DNA from: Oscillospiraceae bacterium
GTDB lineage: Bacteria > Bacillota > Clostridia > Oscillospirales > Acutalibacteraceae
NCBI GenBank assembly: GCA_015065605.1
Contig: SVPZ01000003.1
Location: 28,188 to 92,187 of the forward strand
Direction of reading: 5' to 3'
Length of the DNA: 64,000 nt
The translations under genes and the position numbers were made by a program. Below, piece by piece: positions 1 to 9,628 of this stretch (positions are counted from its first letter, which is position 1; each line of letters starts with the position of its first letter). The notes beneath the pieces were generated by a model. That model did no database searches. It saw nothing but the letters and a program-made list of their open reading frames with translations, and had not been told where the DNA came from.

Positions 1-598
1 CAAATTTTTCTGATAAATCTGATGCAACAATTTTTTTATTATAATTAGAAGATATGAACGCCAGGCATTCGTTCATAAAAGTGGGCATTTTTGAAAAATC
101 ACCGCTTTGTTTCATATTATCAGAAAGAATTGATATCAAATACAAAAGCAACAATCTTCTTCTGAATTGATTGTCTTCGTTATTAATCTTTTCAGCAATT
201 TCCGTATATGTTTTACATTGTTCTTCGTTAATTTTAAGAACACTTCCATAGGGGCCAAACACCTGCAACAATTCTTCGATTTGTGAAATTTCTTCCATAT
301 ATTCCAACGTAAAATTAATATTAATTCTATTGTAAAGCATATCAGCTTCACAAAATATATAGTGGGGAGTATAAGGACGAAGTAAAACAATCTTAGATTG
401 AGAACTGTGTTCAATTGAATTGGTCAGCAATACATTAACGTTACCCGAAATTATTATACTCATCTCATAATAGTTATGCATATGATAATCTGTCATTCGA
501 GGGGTATATCCCATATACTTATCAATTTTTATATCTTTCCATTCATCATCAAAACCATATCCGACACATCTGACGTTACCATTTATGTTATTCGCCAT
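1..598 (-). CDS. AraC-family transcriptional regulator, 3' end outside window
   Basis: The gene runs off the left edge of the window, so only about 199 residues are visible. The N-terminal part reads as the cupin-like ligand-binding half of an AraC regulator (MTDYHMHNYYEMSIIISG, then LLRPYTPHYIFCE). The last visible residues (ASDLSEKF) look like the start of the first helix-turn-helix. The ATG at 598 follows an AAGGAG ribosome binding site about 8 bases away. A matching -35/-10 pair lies just upstream. The ligand is unknown. Similar regulators occur three more times in this window, always beside accessory metabolic genes. It is probably a carbohydrate-responsive activator, inferred from family habit only. 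Confidence 0.85.
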   Translation of the reverse strand, partial: MANNINGNVRCVGYGFDDEWKDIKIDKYMGYTPRMTDYHMHNYYEMSIIISGNVNVLLTNSIEHSSQSKIVLLRPYTPHYIFCEADMLYNRININFTLEYMEEISQIEELLQVFGPYGSVLKINEEQCKTYTEIAEKINNEDNQFRRRLLLLYLISILSDNMKQSGDFSKMPTFMNECLAFISSNYNKKIVASDLSEKF

Positions 599-621
599 TT
601 TTTAACAACTCCTTTTTTAAA

Positions 622-650
622 ATATTATCATATTGTTCGATATTTTGCAA
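622..650 (-). promoter_or_regulatory. Predicted sigma-A promoter of the partial araC-type gene
   Basis: On the minus strand, TTGCAA (645-650) and TAATAT (622-627) are separated by 17 bases. The element sits 24 bases upstream of the start codon at 598. Confidence 0.6.
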
Positions 651-651
651 G

Positions 652-686
652 AAAAAACAACCGAAAATTCATTCGGTTGTTTTTTT
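652..686 (-). terminator. Rho-independent terminator downstream of pepD
   Basis: A 7-bp stem (CAACCGA at 658-664 with TCGGTTG at 673-679) has an 8-base loop. In the minus-strand direction a run of T follows (652-657). It lies nine bases past the pepD stop. T-runs on both sides mean it could also work for + strand transcripts. Confidence 0.8.
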
Positions 687-694
687 GTTCAACT

Positions 695-2107
695 TTATAA
701 TACTTCAAGTAAACGTAACAAATATTTATAGACTCTTTCCACCGAAGCCACGGATATCTTTTCGCGGGGCGTATGAATATCCATCATATTAGGTCCAATA
801 GATACTGCATCCAAACCATCAATTTTTTCACTCAAAAGTCCGCATTCCAATCCTGCATGTATAGCCACCACCTGCGGTTTATCACCATACATTTCCTCAT
901 ACACTTTAACCATTGTATCTCTAAGAAAAGAATCTTTTTTATACTCCCATGCAGGATAATGAGCCTCTGAAAAAATCTCACCGTCAAAATTTTTAACAAA
1001 TGCCTCAAGTTTATCAAGCAAAGCCATCTTTTCTGCATTTACACTGCTTCTAAGAGCGAAAGAAGCGCTAATGCAATTTTCTTCAGTTTTTAAAACACCT
1101 AAATTAAGACTTGTTTCAACCAGTCCTTCAATATCGTCGCTCCATTTTATAATACCGTTAGGGACATTATGAAGAAAATCTGCGACTTTTTTTGAAGAAT
1201 TAAAACTCATAGCCTTATCATAAGTATTTGTTTTAACAACGGATATAGATAAATTGTTATCAGTTTCAATACGGTTTTTCTCAGCAAATTCCGACGCAGC
1301 GTTTTCAATATCCATTTCTGTTGCTACTATAATTTGAGAATGTGCAGGAATAGCATTATCTTTGAGACCGCCGTTTATCGAAACAATACGCACGTCACCC
1401 AAATCCAAAAGCAAGCTTGCGGCAACTTTATTGGCATTAAGTCTGCCTTTATGAATCTCAACACCTGAATGACCGCCCTGTAATCCGTCTATAGTTATTT
1501 TATAACACGGCATAGAATTATCCTCAAATATTACGGGAACGGTCAGTTCTGCCCTAACGCCACCGGCACAGCTAACAGTAAATATCCCCTCTTCTTCAGA
1601 GTCAATATTTATAAGACGACTACCCCTAAAAAGCGAACCGTCAAGAGCGCCAGCTCCGTACATACCGGTTTCCTCGTCAACGGTAAACAACACTTCAAGT
1701 GCAGGATGCGCAATATCATCACTTTCAAGTATTGCGAGAGCCATTGCCACAGCAATACCGTCATCACCGCCCAAAGTAGTACCATTAGCAAAAACAAATT
1801 CACCGTCAGTATTAACCTCTATAGAATCATTATAAAAATCAAAAACAACGTAGGGATTTTTTTCACATACCATATCAAGATGTCCCTGAATAATAACAGG
1901 CAAGGAATCTTCCTTACCTACTGTTGCGGATTTCTTAATAATTACGTTTCCTATTTCTTCACGCACGTAATCAAGTTTATGTTCAATTGCAAATCTTTCA
2001 CAAAAATCGGATATTTTAGAAGTATCACCCGAACCGTGAGGAATCTTGCATATTTCTTCAAAATAATAAAAAACCCTTTCAGGTTTAAGATTGTTTAACA
2101 CACCCAT
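695..2107 (-). CDS. pepD: Aminoacyl-histidine dipeptidase (peptidase D, M20 family)
   Basis: About 470 residues, the usual length for the M20C dipeptidases that cleave Xaa-His and other dipeptides in the cytosol with two bound metal ions. The N-terminus (PERVFYYFEEICKIPHGSG) is characteristic. Metal-site motifs include IIQGHLDMV (about residue 75) and TTLGGDDGIA (about 115), followed by VDEETGM (about 145). The reading frame stays open to a GTG at 2116, but the ATG at 2107 is preferred because AGGTG lies 6 bases upstream of it, whereas the GTG has no ribosome binding site. The gene is monocistronic, with its own promoter and terminator. Identification is strong; substrate range is inferred from the family. 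Confidence 0.93.
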   Translation of the reverse strand: MGVLNNLKPERVFYYFEEICKIPHGSGDTSKISDFCERFAIEHKLDYVREEIGNVIIKKSATVGKEDSLPVIIQGHLDMVCEKNPYVVFDFYNDSIEVNTDGEFVFANGTTLGGDDGIAVAMALAILESDDIAHPALEVLFTVDEETGMYGAGALDGSLFRGSRLINIDSEEEGIFTVSCAGGVRAELTVPVIFEDNSMPCYKITIDGLQGGHSGVEIHKGRLNANKVAASLLLDLGDVRIVSINGGLKDNAIPAHSQIIVATEMDIENAASEFAEKNRIETDNNLSISVVKTNTYDKAMSFNSSKKVADFLHNVPNGIIKWSDDIEGLVETSLNLGVLKTEENCISASFALRSSVNAEKMALLDKLEAFVKNFDGEIFSEAHYPAWEYKKDSFLRDTMVKVYEEMYGDKPQVVAIHAGLECGLLSEKIDGLDAVSIGPNMMDIHTPREKISVASVERVYKYLLRLLEVL

Positions 2108-2136
2108 ATTTTTCACCTAAAAATATTATTTTTAAT

Positions 2137-2165
2137 ATTATATACTAATCTCAAATAATTTTCAA
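2137..2165 (-). promoter_or_regulatory. Predicted pepD promoter
   Basis: On the minus strand, TTGAAA (2160-2165), a 17-base spacer and a perfect TATAAT (2137-2142) lie about 30 bases upstream of the pepD ATG at 2107. Confidence 0.7.
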
Positions 2166-2180
2166 GAAGAATAATAAAAC

Positions 2181-2209
2181 AAAAAAGACAGTCTTGCGAC
2201 TGTCTTTTA
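2181..2209 (-). terminator. Terminator of the tRNA-Leu gene
   Basis: GACAGTC (2187-2193) pairs with GACTGTC (2198-2204) around a short loop. In the minus direction it is followed by TTTTTT. It begins immediately after the encoded CCA end of the tRNA. Confidence 0.85.
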
Positions 2210-2210
2210 T

Positions 2211-2295
2211 TGGTGCGGATAATGGGACTTGAACCCATACGTCGGTTGACACACGCCCCTCAAACGTGCCTGTCTGCCTATTCCAGCACATCCGC
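2211..2295 (-). tRNA. tRNA-Leu, anticodon GAG
   Basis: This 85-base gene folds into a class II tRNA. The acceptor stem is GCGGATG with TATCCGC, ending in discriminator A and an encoded CCA. The D-loop contains GG. The anticodon stem CACGT/GCGTG holds the loop TTGAGGG, so the anticodon is GAG (reads CUC and CUU). There is a variable arm (GTC-AACC-GAC) as expected for leucine tRNA, and a T-arm ATGGG-TTCAAGT-CCCAT. It has its own promoter and terminator. Confidence 0.95.
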
Positions 2296-2310
2296 ATTTG
2301 CGACTTAATT

Positions 2311-2339
2311 ATATTACCACAAGAGGTTTTATTTGTCAA
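2311..2339 (-). promoter_or_regulatory. Predicted tRNA-Leu promoter
   Basis: On the minus strand a consensus TTGACA (2334-2339), 17-base spacer and TAATAT (2311-2316) end 15 bases before the mature tRNA 5' end. A strong promoter is normal for a stable RNA gene. Confidence 0.8.
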
Positions 2340-2375
2340 CCATTAATTTGTCTTTTTTTAAAATATTTTTTAAAT

Positions 2376-2407
2376 AATAAAAACCGCTGAAATTTCAGCG
2401 GTTTTTA
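2376..2407 (-). terminator. Terminator of groES-groEL
   Basis: AAACCGCTGA and TTCAGCGGTTT form a long perfect stem (about 2381-2404), with A/T runs on both sides. It lies directly after the groEL stop codon. Confidence 0.85.
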
Positions 2408-2415
2408 CTTAACTG

Positions 2416-4374
<1,959 letters not shown>

Positions 4375-4399
4375 TTAATGATATGCATATATTTTTCTT

Positions 4400-4451
4400 C
4401 GCATTACGTATGCGCTGAAATATATTTTACCCCTTTTTAAGCAAAAATCAA
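4400..4451 (-). promoter_or_regulatory. Predicted groESL promoter with an adjacent inverted repeat
   Basis: On the minus strand TTGATT (4446-4451), a 16-base spacer and TAAAAT (4424-4429) form a plausible sigma-A promoter. Part of it lies inside the 3' end of the upstream lipid kinase gene. Just downstream of the -10, CGCAT-N5-ATGCG (4400-4414) forms a short inverted repeat at about the transcription start, a normal position for a repressor. Neither CIRCE nor a CtsR heptad repeat is visible. Confidence 0.5.
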
Positions 4452-5393
4452 GGGTTTTTGGTAATTTTTTTCATTTTTAATCAATGTATTGACCAACGAA
4501 GCAGGAATCAAAAATTTAACTCCGCTCCTAATTATTTCAAAATCCATAGAGTTTGCTTCGAAAATCTCGCCATCCAGATTAATTGGCACCTTGACATCCG
4601 ATTTTATAGAAAATTTTTCACCAACACTACCGTGAACAAAATTCATTTTTTCTACTTGACCTTTTTTGTATTTTCCGATAAAACGAAGTATTTTAAGTTT
4701 TCCTATGCCGTCAACAATGGTAAAGTTAAGTTTTCCGTCAAAAGGCACTGCATTAGGTGCGGCAAGAAAACCACCGCCGTAAGCAGGTCCGTTTGCAACA
4801 ACGGCAAAAAGACAATCCTTAGTGCCCAAATCTTTATCATCAGCGCTTAAGGTTAATCTGCAACCGATTTTACCCAAAAAACATTTTGCTATAGCTAAGT
4901 TGTATGCCATTTTTCCGCTCACTAACGGAATGCGTCTGAAATTTGACATATATTTGGCTACAATAGCATCCATACCGGCTGAGCACCCGTTTAGGCAATA
5001 ATGCTCCCCTGCCTTTATAACATCCATTTTAATCGGCTTTCCGGAAATCTGATCATCAATATTTTTAAATGCGCTCTTTTTATCTCTTGGAAAAAATTTC
5101 AAAAAATCGTTTGCAGAACCAATAGGAATTACAGCGAGAGTAACGTTATCGTAGCCAAAAGCGCCATTTAAAGCTTCAAAAACCGTACCTTCTCCTCCCG
5201 CAAGAAAAATCGTAACGTCATCGCCCTTTAAAGCGTGCTCACAGGCAAATCGTTTAGCATCACCCGGTGCAGTTGTTATCTGCACAGAATATTCTAATTT
5301 GTTTTTAGAACAATACTCTGCTATTTCTGTTCCTAATTTCTTTACGGTTTTGCCTTTTCCTGCGGCAGGATTGATAATAAAAGCATATCTCAC
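4437..5393 (-). CDS. Diacylglycerol kinase-family lipid kinase (DgkB/YegS type)
   Basis: 318 residues with the DAGK catalytic fold. INPAAGKGK at residue 7 is the first nucleotide-binding motif. The usual GGDGT motif reads GGEGT here (about 65), a conservative D-to-E change. GSANDF follows (about 92). Relatives phosphorylate diacylglycerol or related lipids at the inner membrane face, feeding phosphatidic acid back to phospholipid synthesis. The start is GTG at 5393 with GGGGTGA just upstream, overlapping the end of the preceding methyltransferase gene. The exact lipid substrate cannot be told from the sequence. Confidence 0.85.
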   Translation of the reverse strand: MRYAFIINPAAGKGKTVKKLGTEIAEYCSKNKLEYSVQITTAPGDAKRFACEHALKGDDVTIFLAGGEGTVFEALNGAFGYDNVTLAVIPIGSANDFLKFFPRDKKSAFKNIDDQISGKPIKMDVIKAGEHYCLNGCSAGMDAIVAKYMSNFRRIPLVSGKMAYNLAIAKCFLGKIGCRLTLSADDKDLGTKDCLFAVVANGPAYGGGFLAAPNAVPFDGKLNFTIVDGIGKLKILRFIGKYKKGQVEKMNFVHGSVGEKFSIKSDVKVPINLDGEIFEANSMDFEIIRSGVKFLIPASLVNTLIKNEKNYQKPLIFA

Positions 5394-5397
5394 AATA

Positions 5398-6522
5398 TCA
5401 CCCCTGTTTAAAATACATAAACAGCTGACATTTTATCATTCCGTTATAAAGTTTACGTCGCTTGTCAGCGTTTCTTCCAAAGAATTTTTCAAACTCATCA
5501 TGAGGACTTATCATAAAATATTTTTGACCGTCACCGTTTAAAAAGCGCTCTCCCATAATTTTGTATAAGTTCTCTGCCTCTTTTATATCCAGTAATCTTT
5601 CTCCGTAAGGAGGGTTGGCAAGAATAAGGCAACGCTCTTTAGGAGCAACAAAATCCTTAATATCTGCAACGCTTGCTTTTACGTATTTATCAACACCTGC
5701 AAAACGTGCATTTTTAAGGGTCAACTCAACAGCTTCCGGATCAATATCAAAACCAGTTGCCGTAAAATCAATATCAGTTAAAATTTTCGACTGAGCAAGG
5801 CCTCTTTCATCACGCCATACATTATTGTTTACAAACGGAAAACGTTCCGAAGCAAAATTTCTACGAAGACCCGGTGCCATTTTTTTAGCAATCATAGCAG
5901 CTTCAATAAGCAACGTACCCGAACCGCAAAACGGATCAATACAAACCGTATCAGGAAAAATTCGTGCCATATCGCATATTGCGGCGGCAAGAGTTTCCTT
6001 TAAAGGAGCGGCATTGGAATTTCTTCTATAGCCACGCTTATGCAAACCCTCACCCGAGGTATCAATCATCATAGTTACTAAGTTCTTATGAATCGAAAAT
6101 CTGATTTTATATTCGGTTTCAGTTTCCTCAAACCAAGAAATGCTATATTTAGATTTCAAACGTTCAACAATTGCTTTTTTAATTATTGACTGACAATCGG
6201 GAATACTTGTAAGTTGAGAATTAATGCTCCAACCATTTACGGGGAAAGCATCCTTTTTACCTATATAATTTTCCCAAGGCAATGATTTAACGTTATCAAA
6301 AAGTTCGGTAAATGATAAGGCTTCAAACTCACCGACGTTAATAAGAATTCTTTCGGCAAATCTTGAATTAATATTAGCTCTTACAAGCATATTTTCGTCG
6401 CCCGACAATTTCACTCTACCGTTTTCGGCAACTACGTCTTCAAAACCCATACGTCTGAATTCATCGGCCGCAATACCTTCAATACCAAACAGACAAGGGG
6501 CAATCAAATCAAATTTACTCAT
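5398..6522 (-). CDS. THUMP-domain 23S rRNA (guanine-N2)-methyltransferase-like protein
   Basis: 374 residues. The N-terminal half carries a ferredoxin-like/THUMP RNA-binding region (SKFDLIAPCLFGIEGIAADE at the start). The C-terminal half is a class I SAM-dependent methyltransferase: IDPFCGSGTLLIEAA (about 185) binds SAM, and NPPYGERL (about 305) is the catalytic N-methyltransferase motif. This is the short RlmL-N/YpsC-type family that methylates guanine N2 in rRNA. The ATG at 6522 follows AAGGA. It ends four bases before the lipid kinase start, so both are probably co-transcribed. The target base is unknown. Confidence 0.9.
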   Translation of the reverse strand: MSKFDLIAPCLFGIEGIAADEFRRMGFEDVVAENGRVKLSGDENMLVRANINSRFAERILINVGEFEALSFTELFDNVKSLPWENYIGKKDAFPVNGWSINSQLTSIPDCQSIIKKAIVERLKSKYSISWFEETETEYKIRFSIHKNLVTMMIDTSGEGLHKRGYRRNSNAAPLKETLAAAICDMARIFPDTVCIDPFCGSGTLLIEAAMIAKKMAPGLRRNFASERFPFVNNNVWRDERGLAQSKILTDIDFTATGFDIDPEAVELTLKNARFAGVDKYVKASVADIKDFVAPKERCLILANPPYGERLLDIKEAENLYKIMGERFLNGDGQKYFMISPHDEFEKFFGRNADKRRKLYNGMIKCQLFMYFKQG

Positions 6523-6535
6523 TTTAAATTCCTTA

Positions 6536-7378
6536 CTATATAATAATTTTCTGATGTCGTGTCACATGACAGCCTATATTTACTGCAACAGGAAGGCCGG
6601 CTATATGTGTAGGCGCCGTTTCAATATTTACATATAACGCCGTTGTATCTCCGCCAAAACCTTGAGGACCAATGTTGAGTTGATTGATTTTTTCAAGTAT
6701 TTCTTCTTCGAGTTCTTTATAAAAAAGATTACAGTTTCTGACCGCTGCATTTCTACATAACGCTTTTTTCGATAGGAGAGCGCATTGTTCAAAATCGCCA
6801 CCGATACCAACTCCTATTACCATAGGCGGACACGGATTAGAAGCAGCAGTTTTAACAACGTTTACAACCGCATCTATTACACCTTCTCTTCCTGCTGAAG
6901 GTGTAAGCATAATTACCTTACTCATATTTTCACTTCCGAAGCCTTTCGGTGCAACGGTTATTTCAACTTTATCTCCATCAACAATTTCCGTATGTATTAT
7001 TGCAGGAGTATTATCGTCAGTATTTACTCTGTTTAGCGGATCCGATACAACCGATTTTCTCAACATACCGGAAGTATAACCGTTTCTTACCCCTTCATTT
7101 ATTGCTTCATATAATGAACCGTCTATAAAGTGAACATCCTGCCCTATTTTTAAGAAAACGACCGCCATACCGGTATCCTGACATATAGGGATATCCATTT
7201 CTTTAGCAGCATCAATATTTTGAATTATATCAGAAAGAACACTTTTAGCAGTATTATTACGTTCACACTCATAACAAGTTTTTATTTTAGCAACCAAATC
7301 GCTTGGTAATAATTTGTTGGCGCTTATGCAAAGTTTTTCAACTTCATCTCTGATAACAGTAACAGAAACTTCCCTCAC
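6536..7378 (-). CDS. Class I fumarate hydratase alpha subunit (or related L(+)-tartrate dehydratase alpha)
   Basis: 280 residues, matching the N-terminal half of the iron-sulfur class I fumarases. The three cluster-ligand regions are present: PICQDTGM (about 65), NPCPPMVIGVGIGG (about 182) and NIGCHVTRH near the C-terminus. The enzyme would interconvert fumarate and malate in the cytosol with an oxygen-sensitive [4Fe-4S] cluster. The start is GTG at 7378 with AAAGGA about 11 bases upstream. The partner beta subunit, usually the adjacent gene, is not next to it or anywhere in this window. Fumarase and tartrate dehydratase alpha chains cannot be separated by eye. Confidence 0.88.
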   Translation of the reverse strand: MREVSVTVIRDEVEKLCISANKLLPSDLVAKIKTCYECERNNTAKSVLSDIIQNIDAAKEMDIPICQDTGMAVVFLKIGQDVHFIDGSLYEAINEGVRNGYTSGMLRKSVVSDPLNRVNTDDNTPAIIHTEIVDGDKVEITVAPKGFGSENMSKVIMLTPSAGREGVIDAVVNVVKTAASNPCPPMVIGVGIGGDFEQCALLSKKALCRNAAVRNCNLFYKELEEEILEKINQLNIGPQGFGGDTTALYVNIETAPTHIAGLPVAVNIGCHVTRHQKIII

Positions 7379-7397
7379 TAAGCATACATCCTTTCAG

Positions 7398-7425
7398 TAA
7401 AAAAAGGCAGACGTAAAGTCTGCCA
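7398..7425 (-). terminator. Terminator downstream of the yab-type operon
   Basis: GGCAGAC (7406-7412) pairs with GTCTGCC (7418-7424) around a 5-base loop, with a T-run following in the minus direction. It separates the S1-domain gene from the fumarase gene. Confidence 0.85.
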
Positions 7426-7436
7426 AATAAGCGAAA

Positions 7437-7889
7437 TTACTTAACTCCGGCACCGCGCTTTGAACGACGAGTCTCAGGGTTTTTGCGTTTTAAATCAGAA
7501 AACTTTTCATCGCTTGTCTGCTTAAAACGATTCATCATTTCCTCAAAAGATACAGGCTCTTGTTTTTTAGGCGTCCAAGTATAAGAGGAGTCTATCATTG
7601 ATTGCTCACGAGGAGGAGTAGTTTTCTTTTTTTCAAAGCGTTCTTTTTTGGGTTCTTCTTGTGCACGCTTAATACTGAGGCTGATTTTTCCATCATCACC
7701 CACACTTAGAACCTTCATTTTAACGGTATCGTTTTCTTTTACAAATTCACGAATATCAGTAACGTAGCTTCTGGCAACCTCAGAAATATGCACCATTCCA
7801 CTTACGTTCTCTCCCAAATCAACAAAAACGCCGAAATTTGTAATACCGGTAATCTTACCTTCAACTATCTGTCCTACTTCAATTTGCAT
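7437..7889 (-). CDS. yabR: S1 RNA-binding domain protein (YabR-like)
   Basis: 150 residues. An S1/OB-fold domain fills residues 1-75 (VGQIVEGKITGITNFGVFVDLG, then GMVHISEVA). The remainder is lysine- and arginine-rich and probably disordered (KKERFEKKKTTPPREQ, ending RRSKRGAGVK). It likely binds RNA or the ribosome. It is the last gene of the cluster that in Bacillus subtilis runs yabM-yabN-yabO-yabP-yabQ-divIC-yabR, which supports the name. GGGGGA lies upstream of the ATG at 7889 with a rather long spacing (about 12). Confidence 0.9.
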   Translation of the reverse strand: MQIEVGQIVEGKITGITNFGVFVDLGENVSGMVHISEVARSYVTDIREFVKENDTVKMKVLSVGDDGKISLSIKRAQEEPKKERFEKKKTTPPREQSMIDSSYTWTPKKQEPVSFEEMMNRFKQTSDEKFSDLKRKNPETRRSKRGAGVK

Positions 7890-7920
7890 AAACTATGCGT
7901 ATCCCCCTTAATTTTTTGTT

Positions 7921-8205
7921 TCAATTACCTGAAACATCTATATACACCTGCTCGTCCGCAAAAACATACCCAAGTCTGTCACGAGCGGCTTTTTCAATAA
8001 TTTTAGCCTCATTACCTTCTTTAAGAAGATTTTTATATTCATTTATTTTACGGTCAGTTTCGGCTATTTGTTGGTTATAATCATCGAGTTTTTTCTTACC
8101 TTCCGCCAAATCTGTCCACAACGAAGAAAGTGAATATATAAGATAAACAGAAACCAGTAATACAAGTACGCGCAAAATAACACTTCTGTCTTTCTTTTTC
8201 TTCAT
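7921..8205 (-). CDS. divIC: Septum formation initiator, FtsB/DivIC family
   Basis: 94 residues. A short basic N-terminus (MKKKKDRS) precedes one membrane segment (about residues 10-27). A coiled coil follows (LAEGKKKLDDYNQQIAETDRKI and on), then the family signature AARDRLGYVFADEQVY near the C-terminus. DivIC/FtsB links early and late divisome proteins outside the membrane. GGAG precedes the ATG at 8205. Its place between yabQ and yabR is the conserved one. Confidence 0.93.
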   Translation of the reverse strand: MKKKKDRSVILRVLVLLVSVYLIYSLSSLWTDLAEGKKKLDDYNQQIAETDRKINEYKNLLKEGNEAKIIEKAARDRLGYVFADEQVYIDVSGN

Positions 8206-8256
8206 AGCTCTACTCCACTTTAAATTAATTCAATATGATTATACAACAACTTCCTA

Positions 8257-8688
8257 CTATCTTTCAAGAGTTTTTTTATTTCTGCTCCTTATTTTTAGCA
8301 ATTTTTTTATATTTTTTACTGTTAGGGATATACTTTTTCGAAAAAGCAAGAAAATTTTTCCAAAAAGCTTTATAAAAAACTTTGTAATAATAACAGACGT
8401 CGGTAAAATAATCTTTGATAAAGAGATTCTATATATAAAGAAACCGATTAAGATGGCCGAAACCGCATAGGTTCTGAATTCACCGTTACATCTTGACATA
8501 AGAAACATAAAGGTTAAAAAAGTCGAAATTAAAAAGAATACAATATCCTCTATAAACACAACGACTTTAATATGTTTATAACTAATTCTAAGAGTTCTGA
8601 AAAAATCAAAAAACACCGATAAAACAACACCTAAAATCATGGCGTAAAAAAACGTAAATATTTGCGATTTAACTGTAATTTCCCACAT
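8257..8688 (-). CDS. yabQ: Spore cortex biosynthesis protein YabQ
   Basis: About 143 residues, strongly hydrophobic with roughly four membrane segments. The opening WEITVKSQIFTFFYAMILG and the block FFDFFRTLRI are typical of YabQ, a membrane protein needed for spore cortex synthesis in B. subtilis. A basic tail follows (NIKKLLKIRSRNKKTLER). The frame extends to a GTG at 8694, but the ATG at 8688 fits the AGGTGA site better; the choice is uncertain. The start region overlaps the yabP stop, showing translational coupling. Confidence 0.88.
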   Translation of the reverse strand: MWEITVKSQIFTFFYAMILGVVLSVFFDFFRTLRISYKHIKVVVFIEDIVFFLISTFLTFMFLMSRCNGEFRTYAVSAILIGFFIYRISLSKIILPTSVIITKFFIKLFGKIFLLFRKSISLTVKNIKKLLKIRSRNKKTLER

Positions 8689-8690
8689 AA

Positions 8691-8969
8691 TCACCTGAAT
8701 AATTTGCTGACAAAAGAACTTTTTCCCTTTGTGTCATTAAGATATACTACCGCATTGAATTTACCCTCTGCTTCCATATCGCCTGTTTCAGTTCCGAATT
8801 TAAGAATTTTGAGTTCTTCACCCTTAATAATCAATTTACCCATAACAGTTAAAATTGTAATAGTTTCTTCATCAAAATTCATTATATCCACTACTCCTGT
8901 AATTTTTATTTTCTTCCTACCTTCTATTTCGATATAATGTTCTAAATTTTGATTAAATCCTTCAGACAT
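8691..8969 (-). CDS. yabP: Sporulation protein YabP
   Basis: 92 residues of the YabP/YqfC family, small proteins of beta-strand character expressed during sporulation. Core matches are LEHYIEIEGRKKIKITGV, MNFDEETITILTVMGKLIIKG and LKILKFGTETGDMEAEGKF. The frame is open to 9026, but the ATG at 8969 is chosen because GGAAGGTGA precedes it by about 8 bases. Only partners such as YabQ and the position next to rqcP hint at its cortex role; the biochemical function is not known. Confidence 0.92.
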   Translation of the reverse strand: MSEGFNQNLEHYIEIEGRKKIKITGVVDIMNFDEETITILTVMGKLIIKGEELKILKFGTETGDMEAEGKFNAVVYLNDTKGKSSFVSKLFR

Positions 8970-9018
8970 AAAAAAATCACCTTCCACAATAATATATTGC
9001 GAAAAGCGATTTATTATG

Positions 9019-9261
9019 TTATTCAATTATTTTATATAATGAAACTGCATCGTCTTTTTTAACGGATTCGGTAATTTGAGTTACCTGAACCTTAACGACT
9101 CTTGTTCCAAATTCTATTTCTAAAACGTCACCAACTTTAACGTCGTATGATGCGCGAGCCGCCTTGCCGTTAACCATTACGCGTCCGGCATCACATGCTT
9201 CGTTTGCAATAGTTCTTCTTTTGATAATTCGTGAAATCTTTAAATACTTATCAAGTCTCAT
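9019..9261 (-). CDS. rqcP: S4-domain RNA-binding protein RqcP (YabO/Hsp15-like)
   Basis: 80 residues, essentially one S4 domain: MRLDKYLKISRIIKRRTIA at the start and GRVMVNGKAA in the RNA-binding turn. YabO/RqcP acts with RqcH on stalled 50S-nascent chain complexes in alanine tailing during ribosome quality control. The gene sits upstream of yabP and overlaps the untrimmed yabP frame. AGGAG precedes the ATG at 9261, immediately after a terminator-like hairpin. A second S4 protein (ylmH, at 24177) is also in this window. Confidence 0.92.
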   Translation of the reverse strand: MRLDKYLKISRIIKRRTIANEACDAGRVMVNGKAARASYDVKVGDVLEIEFGTRVVKVQVTQITESVKKDDAVSLYKIIE

Positions 9262-9272
9262 AAAATTCTCCT

Positions 9273-9300
9273 AAAAAACCGAGCCACCCAAATGGGTGGC
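9273..9300 (-). terminator. Terminator between hup and rqcP
   Basis: GCCACCC (9283-9289) pairs with GGGTGGC (9294-9300) around a 4-base loop, followed in the minus direction by TCGGTTTTTT. It should end most hup transcripts. Partial read-through may supply rqcP and the genes after it. Confidence 0.85.
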
Positions 9301-9310
9301 ATCTGATTTA

Positions 9311-9580
9311 TTAGATAGCGTCTTTGAAAGCTTTACCAGCTTTAAATACAGGAGCCTTAGAAGCAGCGATTTCAATCTTAGTCTTGGTCTTAGGATTGAT
9401 ACCGGTTCTTGCAGCACGCTCACGTACTTCGAAAGTACCGAAACCAACTAAAGTAACCTTTTCGCCGGCTTTGAGTTCAGCTTCAACAGTCTCGATGAAA
9501 GCAGCGAGAGCCTTGTCAGCGTCTTTCTTTGCGATACCGGCTTTTTCAGCGATAGCAGCAATAAGTTCTGTTTTGTTCAT
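9311..9580 (-). CDS. hup: DNA-binding protein HU
   Basis: 89 residues, the standard size of this nucleoid protein, which bends DNA as a dimer. [20 protein letters not shown] is a textbook HU start. [19 protein letters not shown] holds the beta-arm that enters the minor groove. The ATG at 9580 has GGAGG about 8 bases upstream; the longer open frame to 9595 lacks support. Its place between mazG and rqcP, with its own terminator, suggests high separate expression inside the yab-type cluster. Confidence 0.97.
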   Translation of the reverse strand: MNKTELIAAIAEKAGIAKKDADKALAAFIETVEAELKAGEKVTLVGFGTFEVRERAARTGINPKTKTKIEIAASKAPVFKAGKAFKDAI

Positions 9581-9628
9581 TATGATAACCTCCATAAAAA
9601 TATTTTCAACAGTAAAAACTGTGTGAAA

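Noticed and set aside
476..700. Small + strand ORF over the left-edge araC gene
   Set aside because: It is antisense to a clear AraC coding frame, has no ribosome binding site and runs into the pepD terminator.
2151..2339. Minus-strand ORF across the tRNA gene
   Set aside because: It covers the whole tRNA-Leu, its terminator and its promoter; not a protein gene.
4381..4440. CIRCE or CtsR operator upstream of groES
   Set aside because: No TTAGCACTC-N9-GAGTGCTAA and no GGTCAAA heptads are present; only a short, different inverted repeat is seen.
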